Shown here in pieces: positions 33,539 to 41,471 of a stretch of DNA of 64,000 nt. A program made the position numbers and the translations under genes. The DNA is taken from assembly GCF_003074055.1 (NCBI RefSeq), contig NZ_CP029043.1, positions 3,960,501-4,024,500 of the forward strand, written 5' to 3'. The notes beneath the pieces were generated by a model, which saw only the letters and a list, made by a program, of their open reading frames with translations, was not told the DNA's origin and ran no database searches. Positions within the stretch are counted from its first letter, which is position 1. Each line of letters starts with the position of its first letter. This DNA comes from Streptomyces nigra (GTDB lineage: Bacteria > Actinomycetota > Actinomycetes > Streptomycetales > Streptomycetaceae).

Positions 33539-34483
33539 TTGGCCAACGGAATCGACCCCAGCGCGTCGATGGCGGCCCTGTTCGGCGCGCGGGTGCGCCG
33601 CCTCCGTACGGCGGCCGGAATGACCCAGGCCGAACTGGGCGAACGCACGCATGTGGTGAGCACCCGCATCACCCAGATCGAGCGGGCGTCCGGCGCGAAG
33701 CCCACGCTGGAACTGGCCCGCGCGCTGGACGCGGCCCTCGGAGCGGACGACCTGCTGGTCGAGCTGTGGCCGTACGTGTACCGGGAGGCGTTCCCGGACT
33801 GGTCCCGGAAGTTCATGGAACTGTCGGAACGGGCGGTGGCCGTCCGGCAGTACGCGGCGCATGTGGTGCCGGGTCTGTTGCAGACGGAGGATTACGCGCG
33901 CGGGGTGCTGAGCCTCGATGCCCTCCTGGAGGGCGAGGAACAGCTGGAGGAGCGGGTGTCCGCCCGCATGGGTCGGCAGGACCGGCTGAGCTCGGTGGAC
34001 CGCCCCGAACTCTGGGTGGTCCTGGACGAGGCGGTGCTGAGGCGCCCGATCGGCGGGCACGCCGTGATGCGGAAGCAGTTGGGACGGCTGCTGGATGCGG
34101 CGGTGGAGCGCCACATCACCGTGCAGATCCTGCCGTTCGACCAAGGCGGACACGAGGCGATGGGCGGTTCGCTGTCCCTTCTCGCTCTGCCGGACGGGTC
34201 CGAGGTGGCCTACACGGAGGGCTCGGACTACGGCCAACTCATCGAGGAACCGGTCAACGTCAGTCGCTACAAGGTGATTTACGATCGGCTGCGGGCGGCT
34301 GCGCTGCCCCCGCTCATGTCTCTCGACATGATCCGGTCCGCGATGGAGGGCGACTACCGTGGCTCGAATCTCCCGTCCCGAACTGAACGGCGCCGCGTGG
34401 CGCAAGAGCAGCTTCAGCAATCAAGCGGGGGGCGACTGCGTGGAGGTGGCCGACGGATTCGGCCCCATCGTCCCCGTCCGTGA
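33539..34483 (+). CDS. WhiJ/Scr1-like HTH regulator (DUF5753)
   Basis: A 314-residue XRE-type regulator. The HTH lies at about 15-70 (LRTAAGMTQAELGERTHVVS), and the rest is the DUF5753 domain: AVRQYAAHVVPGLLQTEDYA, RMGRQDRLSSVDRPELWVVLDEAVLRRPIG, ITVQILPFDQGGHEAMGG and a C-terminal YTEGSDYGQLI. TTG 33539 is used since GGAAG precedes it by seven bases. The frame runs 125 nt into the DUF397 gene, so its last 40 residues (SRTERRRVAQEQL onwards, Arg/Gly-rich) are encoded over that gene and may be non-functional. Such proteins pair with DUF397 partners and regulate development or antibiotic production. Confidence 0.88.
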   Translation: MANGIDPSASMAALFGARVRRLRTAAGMTQAELGERTHVVSTRITQIERASGAKPTLELARALDAALGADDLLVELWPYVYREAFPDWSRKFMELSERAVAVRQYAAHVVPGLLQTEDYARGVLSLDALLEGEEQLEERVSARMGRQDRLSSVDRPELWVVLDEAVLRRPIGGHAVMRKQLGRLLDAAVERHITVQILPFDQGGHEAMGGSLSLLALPDGSEVAYTEGSDYGQLIEEPVNVSRYKVIYDRLRAAALPPLMSLDMIRSAMEGDYRGSNLPSRTERRRVAQEQLQQSSGGRLRGGGRRIRPHRPRP

Positions 34484-34565
34484 CAGCAAGGCCACTGACG
34501 GCCCGGCGCTGTGCTTCGAGGCGGCTTCCTGGGCGGCGTTCATAGGTGCGTTGAAGGCTCGCTGA
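34359..34565 (+). CDS. DUF397 protein, partner of the HTH gene
   Basis: A 68-residue DUF397 protein: ELNGAAWRKSSFSNQAGGDCVEVADG, PVRDSKATDGPALCFEAASWAAFIGALK. The GTG at 34359 lies inside the 3' part of the HTH gene in another frame. In Streptomyces DUF397 genes follow DUF5753 regulators, and the pair behaves like an antagonist module similar to a toxin-antitoxin type arrangement. Overlap with the HTH frame is 125 nt, longer than the few bases normally seen. Confidence 0.9.
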   Translation: MARISRPELNGAAWRKSSFSNQAGGDCVEVADGFGPIVPVRDSKATDGPALCFEAASWAAFIGALKAR

Positions 34566-34826
34566 GATCGCTTCCCGGGTCCACCGGGTCCTTGCCCGCG
34601 AGGGTCCGGTGGGCCGCTGACCTCCTGAAAGAACCGGGGGAAAGAACTCCCCGCCCACCCACCCTCCCCGGCCGCGCAGCGCTCGTCACTCGTCCGGGTG
34701 ACCGGCTTGCAGGGGCCGGACAGGGGCGGTTACGTTCGCCGCGACAACCGCACAAAGACATCGGCCCCCGGCCGGGACGGCAATCCCGATCGAGGGCCTG
34801 ACCGATCAGGAAGCGATACCTTCCCG

Positions 34827-35048
34827 ATGGCTGACCCGCAGTCTAACGCGCGCCTGCGCGCCGACGCCGGAGCTCCGACGACCGGCGTGATCCACGTCCG
34901 CACCCGCCTCACGGCCGACTTCACGGTGCTCTCCAACGCCCTCGTCCAACGGCGCGGCAGCGCGGTCACGATCGGAGCCGCCGCTCGGCTCGGTGACACC
35001 GCCCGCGAGCTGCCGCGTCCCGAGCCCGAGTCGGACGGCCGGTCGTAG
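34827..35048 (+). CDS. short protein resembling the N-terminus of plasmid-type HTH proteins
   Basis: A 73-residue product. It begins MADPQSNARLRADAG and continues TTGVIHVRTRLTADFTVLSN and ALVQRRGS, which resembles the start of longer streptomycete helix-turn-helix proteins found on plasmids and in integrative elements; there the sequence continues into an HTH. Here the frame stops after a tail (ELPRPEPESDGRS) with no HTH, so it is probably a truncated remnant. It ends 13 nt from the stop of the convergent aminotransferase gene. No clear ribosome site precedes the ATG. Confidence 0.45.
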   Translation: MADPQSNARLRADAGAPTTGVIHVRTRLTADFTVLSNALVQRRGSAVTIGAAARLGDTARELPRPEPESDGRS

Positions 35049-35060
35049 GTCCGTCCGCAG

Positions 35061-36242
35061 TCAGACCGACAGCGTCTTCAGACGGGACGCCGCCTCCTCC
35101 AGGACGTGGGTCTGTTTGCAGAAGGCGAAGCGGACGAAGGGGGCGCCCTGGTCGCGGTGGTCGTAGAAGACCGCCGTCGGGATGGCGACGACGCCGGCCC
35201 GCTCCGGCAGGGTGCGGCAGAACTCGATGCCGTCGGACTCGCCCAGGGGGCGGATGTCGGCGGTGATGAAGTAGGTGCCGGCGGGGCGGTAGACCGTGAA
35301 GCCCGCCTCCTCCAGGCCGCCGGCCAGGATGTTCCGCTTGGCGAGCATGTCCGCGCGGAAGTCGTCGAAGTAGGAGTCGGGGAGGGACAGGGCCTCGGCG
35401 ACCGCGTACTGGAACGGGCCCGCCGAGACGTACGTCAGGTACTGCTTGGCCGAGCGGACGGCCGTGACCAGGGCGGGGGAGGCCGTCACCCAGCCGACCT
35501 TCCAGCCCGTGAACGAGTACGTCTTGCCCGCCGAGCTGATCGTCACCGTGCGCTCGCGCATGCCGGGGAACGAGGCCAGCGGGATGTGCTCGGCGTCGTC
35601 GAAGACCAGGTGCTCGTACACCTCGTCGGTCACGACGAGCAGGTCGCGCTCGACGGCCAGTTCGGCGATCGCGGTCAGCTCCGCGCGGGTGAGGACCGTG
35701 CCGGTCGGGTTGTGCGGGGTGTTGAGGAGAAGGAGGCGGGTGCGGTCGGTGACGGCGGCCCGCAGCTCGTCCAGGTCCAGCCGGAACGCGCCGTCGTGCG
35801 GGCGCAGGGTGACCGGCACCCGGGTCCCGCCCGCCATGGCGATGCAGGCCGCGTAGGAGTCGTAGTACGGCTCCAGGGCGATCACCTCGTCGCCGGGCTC
35901 CACCAGCGCGAGCAGCGCCGCCGCGATGGCCTCGGTGGCGCCCGCCGTGACCAGGACCTCGGTGTCGGGGTCGTACGACAGGCCGTAGCGGCGCTCCTGG
36001 TGCGCGACGACGGCCGCGCGCAGCTCGGGGACGCCGGGCCCCGGCGGGTACTGGTTGCCCCGCCCGTCGCGCAGCGCCCGCACCGCGGCCTCCCGGACCT
36101 CCTCGGGCCCGTCGGTGTCCGGGAAGCCCTGCCCGAGGTTGATGGACCCGGTGCTCAGGGCGAGCGCCGACATCTCCGCGAAGATCGTCGTCCCGAACTC
36201 GGCGAGCCGGCGGTTGAGCAGGGGGCGCGAGGAGGAGGTCAT
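35061..36242 (-). CDS. class I/II aminotransferase (DapC/aspartate-type)
   Basis: A 393-residue PLP enzyme of fold type I. The lysine that binds PLP is Lys240 in SSAGKTYSFTGWKVG, and the phosphate/ring contacts include NTPHNPTG (173-180) and DEVYEHLVF. It resembles N-succinyldiaminopimelate aminotransferases (DapC) and class I aspartate/kynurenine-type aminotransferases, which exchange an amino group between an amino acid and a 2-oxo acid. The substrate cannot be fixed. ATG 36242 is chosen over ATG 36251 because GGAGG precedes it by eight bases. Upstream is a 413-base gap. Confidence 0.92.
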   Translation of the reverse strand: MTSSSRPLLNRRLAEFGTTIFAEMSALALSTGSINLGQGFPDTDGPEEVREAAVRALRDGRGNQYPPGPGVPELRAAVVAHQERRYGLSYDPDTEVLVTAGATEAIAAALLALVEPGDEVIALEPYYDSYAACIAMAGGTRVPVTLRPHDGAFRLDLDELRAAVTDRTRLLLLNTPHNPTGTVLTRAELTAIAELAVERDLLVVTDEVYEHLVFDDAEHIPLASFPGMRERTVTISSAGKTYSFTGWKVGWVTASPALVTAVRSAKQYLTYVSAGPFQYAVAEALSLPDSYFDDFRADMLAKRNILAGGLEEAGFTVYRPAGTYFITADIRPLGESDGIEFCRTLPERAGVVAIPTAVFYDHRDQGAPFVRFAFCKQTHVLEEAASRLKTLSV

Positions 36243-36655
36243 GCCCGTCATCCTCCGCCCGAGCCCGGGCTTTCCTCAACTCACGGTCCCAGTCAACAAC
36301 CCGCGCAGGGGATTGGCGCGCTGGTTCGACTGATGCACCACCGACAGCTGGCGTATGAACACGCCGCTACACAATGTGCACGGTGCCCGCGTCCGTGACC
36401 TGAGCAATGAGGCTTCGACGAGCGACTTATGAAGCTTTTGTCCACACTTGAGGTTCGAGATGGGGGCAGTTCTGACTGAGCTTTACCGGAACGCCAAGAT
36501 CCCGAGGGGGTGATTTCCGGAGCCGGAGCGAAGCGTGCGGCGACTGGCTACAACACCCCTGCCCGCAGCGGGCGTTGAGCATGCTTTAGCTGACAGGTCA
36601 GGTCGGCGCCCGTACCATGTTCAGTCCTGCCGGTGACCGATAGCGGAGATGTCTA
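36243..36655. other. gap between aminotransferase and GNAT-transglutaminase genes
   Basis: A 413-base non-coding stretch with no gene that I can support. It is less GC-rich than the flanks and probably holds promoters for both divergent genes. No tRNA, attachment-site duplication or integrase fragment was seen. Confidence 0.5.
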
Positions 36656-38224
36656 ATGACCGAAACCGCCCTCGGCTCTGCCGCTTCCGACCACGTCTTA
36701 CGGTCAGCGACCCGCAGCCGCAGGCCCCCCAGGGCCGCCTTTGCTCGGCAGGCCAGCGGCGCTGGCGCTCGATCCGGCAACTCCTGGTTGGCATTGGTGG
36801 AGCAGCTCAGGAACCCCGCTATCGACGAGTTCTCCAGGCGCTGTCGCGACCTCGTCGCCACTGACGCCGCGCTCTGCGGGACAAGTCCTCGCGATTTCGA
36901 CATACAGCTGCGTTTACACGCTCCGTCGATCGCGGGCCGACAGGTAGGCCCGTCGAGCCATAGTGCTCTGTACGACGAGTTACGGCCTCGGTTGATTGCT
37001 CGGTGCAGCCGAATTGCCGGAGATTCCGAACAGGCCGATCTTCTTGCCAACAGCTCGCTACTGCTTGGGGGCGGTGAGGTCCGGCGAAACTTCACCATCA
37101 AGCGTACCGATGGATCCCCCGTGGGGATGAAATTTGCCGTTGTGCCACCTAGCGTCGGCCACCTGTACCAGGCAAGGCTGCACTACCTGCTCAGCCCGCG
37201 GGCCGACACGTTCATTGAACTCGGTTGCTACCTGCAGGGCGCCTCACATCCCTCCAGCTACCTGGCGTTCTCCATGTGCGACCGGCCGGGAACCATCGCT
37301 GCGCTGCAGGCGCACGGCCTCGCTGCACGACGGGACAATGTGCTTGTCCTCACCCGGGCCCTAGGGCTGTCCGACGCTGCACGGAACCTCATGAGCTTCA
37401 CCATCGGGCAGGCTGTGAGGTACGTACGGGCTTTGGGGTGCAAATTCGTCGTGACAGCGTTCAACCCCCTCCTGGGATTCACTGGATCGGCGCTGCATGC
37501 GTCCAACTTCACTCCATTCGCCAGCGCTCCGGTGGCGTACTGCTATGACTCGTTCGGTAATTACTTGACGAGGAGGCAGTCGATGTCGGACCTCTGCACG
37601 GACCGTCGGCCGGAGAACTACCGGAATTTACTGGTGGTGCTCGGCACGGACAGCACAACGAGAAAAGAAACCCGAAAAGTGAAGACTCTCCATCACCTAG
37701 CCGAGCCCTCAGTAAATGGCGAGGCATCTCACCCCCCCCGACTCGATGTCGCTGAACTGCTCCGGTACCGGGAGCATCTCGAAGCCGCCTGGTCGAAAAG
37801 CACAGCGCACCCGAGTTACGCCCTGGAGCCTCTGTCGTCGAAGGGGCAATGCGGCGTCAGCTCCGTGTGGCTGGCGCGTTTGCTGCGTCAGCGAGAGATC
37901 GAAGCGACCTACTGCTATGGGAGGCTTCGCTTCGAGAAGCGTGGCTACTCTTCGGTCGATCACCATTGCTGGATCGAGGTCGGCCCCCCGAACGATCCTG
38001 CCCGCCAGGTCATCGACCTCACCTGCGATCAAGCGGACGGCTTCGAGCAGAAGGTGATCTGTGAACGATACGAAAAGCTGGTGGACGGCGGTATCTACTA
38101 TGAGCCCGTGACGCGCCTGGCCATGGACGAGCTGCCCCGCGATCGTGTCTGGCCGCGTTACACCCGTCTGGAGGCGTCCATGCGAGAGAAGTGGGGCATG
38201 CAGACTCTGTACGAGTCGGTCTGA
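36656..38224 (+). CDS. fusion of Mom-like GNAT domain and transglutaminase-like domain
   Basis: A 522-residue protein with two recognisable parts. Residues about 185-305 resemble the Mom-type GNAT fold: VLVLTRALGLSDAARNLMSF, YVRALGCKFVVTAFNPLLGF, TGSALHASNF, then NYLTRRQ. The C-terminal part (about 375-500) has a Cys-His-Asp triad of transglutaminase/cysteine-protease type: Cys399 in SKGQCGVSSVWLA, His437 in DHHCWIEVG and Asp454 in QVIDLTCDQ. Residues 1-110 are helical and Arg-rich. It may modify DNA or another cytosolic target with an acyl group and cleave or link a peptide. The local GC is lower than in neighbours. ATG at 36656; a membrane protein gene follows 41 nt later. Function unknown. 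Confidence 0.78.
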   Translation: MTETALGSAASDHVLRSATRSRRPPRAAFARQASGAGARSGNSWLALVEQLRNPAIDEFSRRCRDLVATDAALCGTSPRDFDIQLRLHAPSIAGRQVGPSSHSALYDELRPRLIARCSRIAGDSEQADLLANSSLLLGGGEVRRNFTIKRTDGSPVGMKFAVVPPSVGHLYQARLHYLLSPRADTFIELGCYLQGASHPSSYLAFSMCDRPGTIAALQAHGLAARRDNVLVLTRALGLSDAARNLMSFTIGQAVRYVRALGCKFVVTAFNPLLGFTGSALHASNFTPFASAPVAYCYDSFGNYLTRRQSMSDLCTDRRPENYRNLLVVLGTDSTTRKETRKVKTLHHLAEPSVNGEASHPPRLDVAELLRYREHLEAAWSKSTAHPSYALEPLSSKGQCGVSSVWLARLLRQREIEATYCYGRLRFEKRGYSSVDHHCWIEVGPPNDPARQVIDLTCDQADGFEQKVICERYEKLVDGGIYYEPVTRLAMDELPRDRVWPRYTRLEASMREKWGMQTLYESV

Positions 38225-38265
38225 GGTCACCGCGAGCACGGCGGTCGAGCTCTCATGGGGGGGAC

Positions 38266-39330
38266 ATGGCTGGTCAGGACGAACGCCCGCAGGTTTTGCT
38301 GCTGTCGTCGAACCTCAGACGCAGGTACGCCGAGGACATTCTTACGGCACTAGCTCTACCTCGAGGTGCCACTCTTCAGTTCCGCTACGAGGCCCAGTAC
38401 GTGGCCCCGCCCCTTCAGCAGAAGGTCGCCAATGGCAGCATTCTGGGCGTCCGTGCGCTCATAGGCTTCGTAGCCGACGCGGACTCCCCCACCGATGCGT
38501 TCATCCTCCCCGTCCGAGTGGCCGAGGTCGTGGCCGCCGAGTGTGCGGCCGATGTATTTCTCTTCAAGCTGCGTGTGACCGACCATGTGGACCTGGACGA
38601 CTACTCCCTGTCCAGGGCTGACATAGTCGCGGAGAGTCGCAAGGTCTTGGACAAGATCATCGAAGGCAACGGCGGCGCCTACTATCCGGCCGTTCTCAAG
38701 TTCCCGGCCTTCCCTATCCGCACCAGTGAAGACCAGGCGCAGTTGTGGCTCAGTGTGGCGCGGCGACTCGCCCTGCACACCACCTTTGAAAGCTCGTATT
38801 TCATGCGGGTCGACCAGCCAGTGCACCTGGCCAAAGCGACATCCTTCGCGTTCGAGCCGGACGGCCGTCTGAGCCTGAGCGACCTGAAGCCGGCCCGGCT
38901 CCCTGTCAGCTTCTACTCCCCGCGCTACACCGAAGCGCCAAAGATCGCCCTGACCTGCAGCACCGACGGCCGCTTCTTACGGGTTTCCTCGGACGCCTCC
39001 CATGACGTTGCTCTACGGTACGACTCCACCGAGTTCTGGCTGCAGCCCGACGCTGCCTCTTTCGACGCTCTCACTCACGTCACCATAAGGCTGGGCCCAG
39101 AAGAAGCGGGCAGCACGCCAGTCGCTGCGATACGCCTTCCTGTGATCGTCAGGCACTCGCGTGTACGGCTGCTGTCTCGAGTCGCCATCAGTGCGCTGGG
39201 AGCCTTTCTTGTGGCCATGCCGGCGATCCTCGGGGCGCACTCTCCCCTCGCCCTGCGGATCGTCCTCGCAGTGGTTGGCGCTGGAGCACTGAGCGCTGCC
39301 ACCATCGTCATGGGCCGCCCGCGCAGCTGA
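38266..39330 (+). CDS. uncharacterised membrane-anchored partner protein
   Basis: A 354-residue protein. Residues 1-300 are soluble, with an early VLLLSSNLRRRYAEDILTAL strand-helix and conserved-looking blocks LQFRYEAQYVAPPL and VRALIGFVADADSPT. Two membrane helices end the protein (about residues 306-326 and 328-350; LLSRVAISALGAFLVAMPAI, LRIVLAVVGAGALSAATIVM). The N-terminus is likely cytosolic. I recognise no family. ATG 38266 has a GGGGGGA run upstream and is preferred to ATG 38255, which is in another frame. It follows the GNAT-transglutaminase gene by 41 nt and is the only other gene in the island; the two probably act together, perhaps as a sensor or a membrane effector. Confidence 0.72.
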   Translation: MAGQDERPQVLLLSSNLRRRYAEDILTALALPRGATLQFRYEAQYVAPPLQQKVANGSILGVRALIGFVADADSPTDAFILPVRVAEVVAAECAADVFLFKLRVTDHVDLDDYSLSRADIVAESRKVLDKIIEGNGGAYYPAVLKFPAFPIRTSEDQAQLWLSVARRLALHTTFESSYFMRVDQPVHLAKATSFAFEPDGRLSLSDLKPARLPVSFYSPRYTEAPKIALTCSTDGRFLRVSSDASHDVALRYDSTEFWLQPDAASFDALTHVTIRLGPEEAGSTPVAAIRLPVIVRHSRVRLLSRVAISALGAFLVAMPAILGAHSPLALRIVLAVVGAGALSAATIVMGRPRS

Positions 39331-39632
39331 CATATCCCTGTACAGCCATCCATGCGATGCGGTTGAGGAGGCCGGGCATCGTGACACCCTCCCCCGCTGT
39401 GATCTCGTTATCTGTTGTCATCGGATGCCCGCGGACGGCCCAGAGAAGGCCTGACTCCAATAACTCCTCACAGGTGAAAGCATGCCCTGCCTGCACCGAA
39501 GGATCTGACCTCGACGGTCCTGCGAAACGACTTCAGTGATGACGCGGCCTGATCCGCAGTGCAAGCAGCGGTCGACGCCGCAGACGGATCCCCGCACGCC
39601 ACGTACGTCAGTGATCCCCCCGCTTCACCGAC
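39331..39632. other. low-coding stretch with gene fragments
   Basis: About 300 bases between the membrane protein gene and a broken DUF6924 gene. A minus-strand open frame (39308-39496, 62 residues; NEITAGEGVTMPGLLNRIAW) overlaps the membrane protein 3' end and is unrecognised; the region looks like debris of decayed genes. Confidence 0.35.
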
Positions 39633-39895
39633 GTGAGTATCCAGATGCTGATCGACGAGGATGACGCCACCGAGGATGACGACAAACTCACCTACGTATT
39701 CCTCGCGGATGCGACCACCATGACTGACCCTTCGTCTCCGCTCGTGGCTGTCGACCTCTACGACGAACCTGGACGGACGTTCCGGGTCCCGGCCCGGTGG
39801 TACCCCGAGATGTCCGCCAACCTGAACATCGCAACCTGGACTTCGCCGACGTGACTGACGGTTCAGGGACGTTCCGCGGCTGGGGTGACGGCTGA
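39633..39895 (+). pseudogene. DUF6924-type gene broken by one-base deletion
   Basis: GTG 39633 opens a frame matching the C-terminal half of DUF6924 proteins: YVFLADATTMTDPSSPLVAV, DLYDEPGRTFRVPARWYPEM, SANLNIA. It then stops at TGA 39852-39854. In the next frame the match continues as LDFADVTDGSGTFRGWGDG and ends at TGA 39893-39895. One base is missing near 39833 (GCAACCTGG instead of GCC AAC CTG G). The family is common in Streptomyces with unknown role. The upstream part of the gene is also missing, so this is a remnant at the edge of the accessory island. Confidence 0.7.
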
Positions 39896-40161
39896 ACGGC
39901 GGGGTGTACGCCCACCTGATCGCCTACCGCCGGGAGCGGGCCCGACGGGCCATCGACAGTCTGTTCCGGGGGTGTCTGGACGGGGATGACGGCCCGTGGA
40001 CGGCCCAGCACCGCCCCGCCGGTGTTCGAGAAGGCTCTGGATTTCCTCAACTCTGCTTTGGGCCGGGAGTGGTCCGGGCATCTCCCCCGCACACACCGAG
40101 CGGGGGCGCCCACGGGGGGACGTCTTGGGTCGCTTCGGGGGAGCGGAAGGAGGCTGACGCC

Positions 40162-40449
40162 ATGGTCACAGGACTTGTCGTGGCGCTGGTCGCAGTGGTG
40201 TTCGTCCTGGTCTTCGTGTCCATCGCCCGCAACGCTGGGCGGCGGTCGGTCAGCAGGGCGCGGGGGCGCAGCCGCAGCTCGTACAGCGGCAGCGACGGGG
40301 GCAGCAGCAACAGCTGGTGGGTCGGCAGTGGGGACGGCGGGAGCTCGTCGTCCTGCTCGAGCGGCAGCTCCTCCTGTTCCAGCGGCTCGTCCTGCGGAGG
40401 CGGGTCGTCGTGCGGCGGAGGGGGCGGATGCGGTGGCGGAGGCAGCTGA
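40162..40449 (+). CDS. small membrane protein with Ser/Gly/Cys-rich tail
   Basis: A 95-residue protein. One N-terminal membrane helix (VTGLVVALVAVVFVLVFVSI) is followed by a basic stop-transfer segment (RNAGRRSVSRARGRSRSS) and a tail that is almost entirely Ser, Gly and Cys, with repeats such as SSCSSGSSSC and GGGSSCGGGGGCGGGG. About six regularly spaced cysteines are present. The tail could bind metal or become cross-linked at the cell surface; related Ser/Cys/Gly tails occur in small TPM-domain-associated membrane proteins. AAGGAGG lies eight bases upstream of ATG 40162. A strong terminator follows. Confidence 0.75.
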   Translation: MVTGLVVALVAVVFVLVFVSIARNAGRRSVSRARGRSRSSYSGSDGGSSNSWWVGSGDGGSSSSCSSGSSSCSSGSSCGGGSSCGGGGGCGGGGS

Positions 40450-40823
40450 CACGGGGCAGCTGAGCTCCACCCAGCAGGGGGAGCCGCATCCACCAGGGAG
40501 CGGGGCCGGTGCCTGGACCGGCCCCGCTCTCCGTTTCCCGGCGAAGGGCTCCGGCGCGCGCGCCCCTCGTACAGGCGCACGCCGGAGTTGAACAGTTGAG
40601 CTGATAAGCCCTCCGAGGGATGGAAACCCTACGAACTTGGGTAAAAACGCTGTGTTGTCGAAGCAGTTCATGATTCAGTGAAGTTCACCTACGCAGCCCC
40701 CTCGGACGTCCCACGGACACCCATCTGACCGCCGACCGGGCTGACGGGGCCGACGTCCCGGTGCCGGCAGTGCGACGACGGCCGGCACCCCACCTTCCTC
40801 CTGCGTGCTAGCGGAGCCCATCC
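40450..40823. other. gap with terminator before DUF2617 gene
   Basis: A 374-base stretch. It holds a strong hairpin at 40498-40529. The remainder (40560-40800) includes a comparatively AT-rich section around 40590-40690 that is a plausible promoter region for the DUF2617 gene. No gene seen. Confidence 0.5.
40498..40529 (+). terminator. terminator after the Ser/Cys-rich membrane protein gene
   Basis: Perfect 13-bp stem (GAGCGGGGCCGGT and its inverse) with a six-base loop, followed by CCGTTTCCC. Confidence 0.85.
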
Positions 40824-41390
40824 ATGCTCACGACCCTGAACACCGCCTATACCGACACGCGCGCCGCCGACCTGGCCTGGACCCTGGGACGGGAGCCGCT
40901 TCCCGCACTCGCCACGCTCGACCTGGAACTCGGCCCGGCCAGACTCCAGTTGAGGCTGCTCGGCGCCTCCCACCAGGTCCTCCTCGACGAGGAGCGGGGA
41001 CGCTGTTCGGAGACGGTGGCCTGCATTCCGGGCAGCAGCACCCCCCTCCCGCTCGGCGTGGCCAAGCGCGCGGGCGACTGGGAGTACGAGTTCGCCGCCC
41101 AGGTCGAGGTGCTGTCACCGGGCCAGTTCGCGGGTCGCGCCCAGGAGTTGCTGGCGCTGGTCGCCGACCATCCGCACGGCCTGGCCGGGGTGTTCCCCGG
41201 GAGCCCGCACGCCTTCACCGCGATGCTGGCCCGGCGGCACGAGGGGCAGGTGCACTGGCGGACCTGGCACGCCTACCCGCAGGACGGCCAGTTGGTGGCC
41301 ACCCGGACCCGGGTCGGGGTGCGCGTCCCGGCGGGCCCCGGCCGCCCCACGGCCAACCGGCTGCGCCCCTCCGCCGTCCTCGCCGGATAA
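40824..41390 (+). CDS. DUF2617 family protein
   Basis: A 188-residue cytosolic protein of the actinobacterial DUF2617 family, recognised by LTTLNTAYTDTRAADLAWTL, LDLELGPARLQLRLLGASHQ, ELLALVADHPHGLAGVFPGS and the C-terminal VHWRTWHAYPQDGQLVATRT. Members are always next to a spermidine synthase-like gene in streptomycetes, as here (gap 81 nt). Function unknown, possibly linked to polyamine metabolism. ATG 40824 is the first in-frame start. Confidence 0.9.
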   Translation: MLTTLNTAYTDTRAADLAWTLGREPLPALATLDLELGPARLQLRLLGASHQVLLDEERGRCSETVACIPGSSTPLPLGVAKRAGDWEYEFAAQVEVLSPGQFAGRAQELLALVADHPHGLAGVFPGSPHAFTAMLARRHEGQVHWRTWHAYPQDGQLVATRTRVGVRVPAGPGRPTANRLRPSAVLAG

Positions 41391-41471
41391 ACCATCGACG
41401 TCTCCCGAGGCGCCAGTTTCCACACGTGTGGGTGACGAAGCGTGCCCCAGGCGTAACGTACCGTCGGCAAC

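Noticed and set aside
39904..40161. In-frame upstream extension of the Ser/Cys-rich membrane protein (starting with MYAHLIAYRRERARRAIDSL)
   Set aside because: The downstream ATG has an AAGGAGG site and starts a proper membrane helix; the extension is probably the end of another decayed gene.
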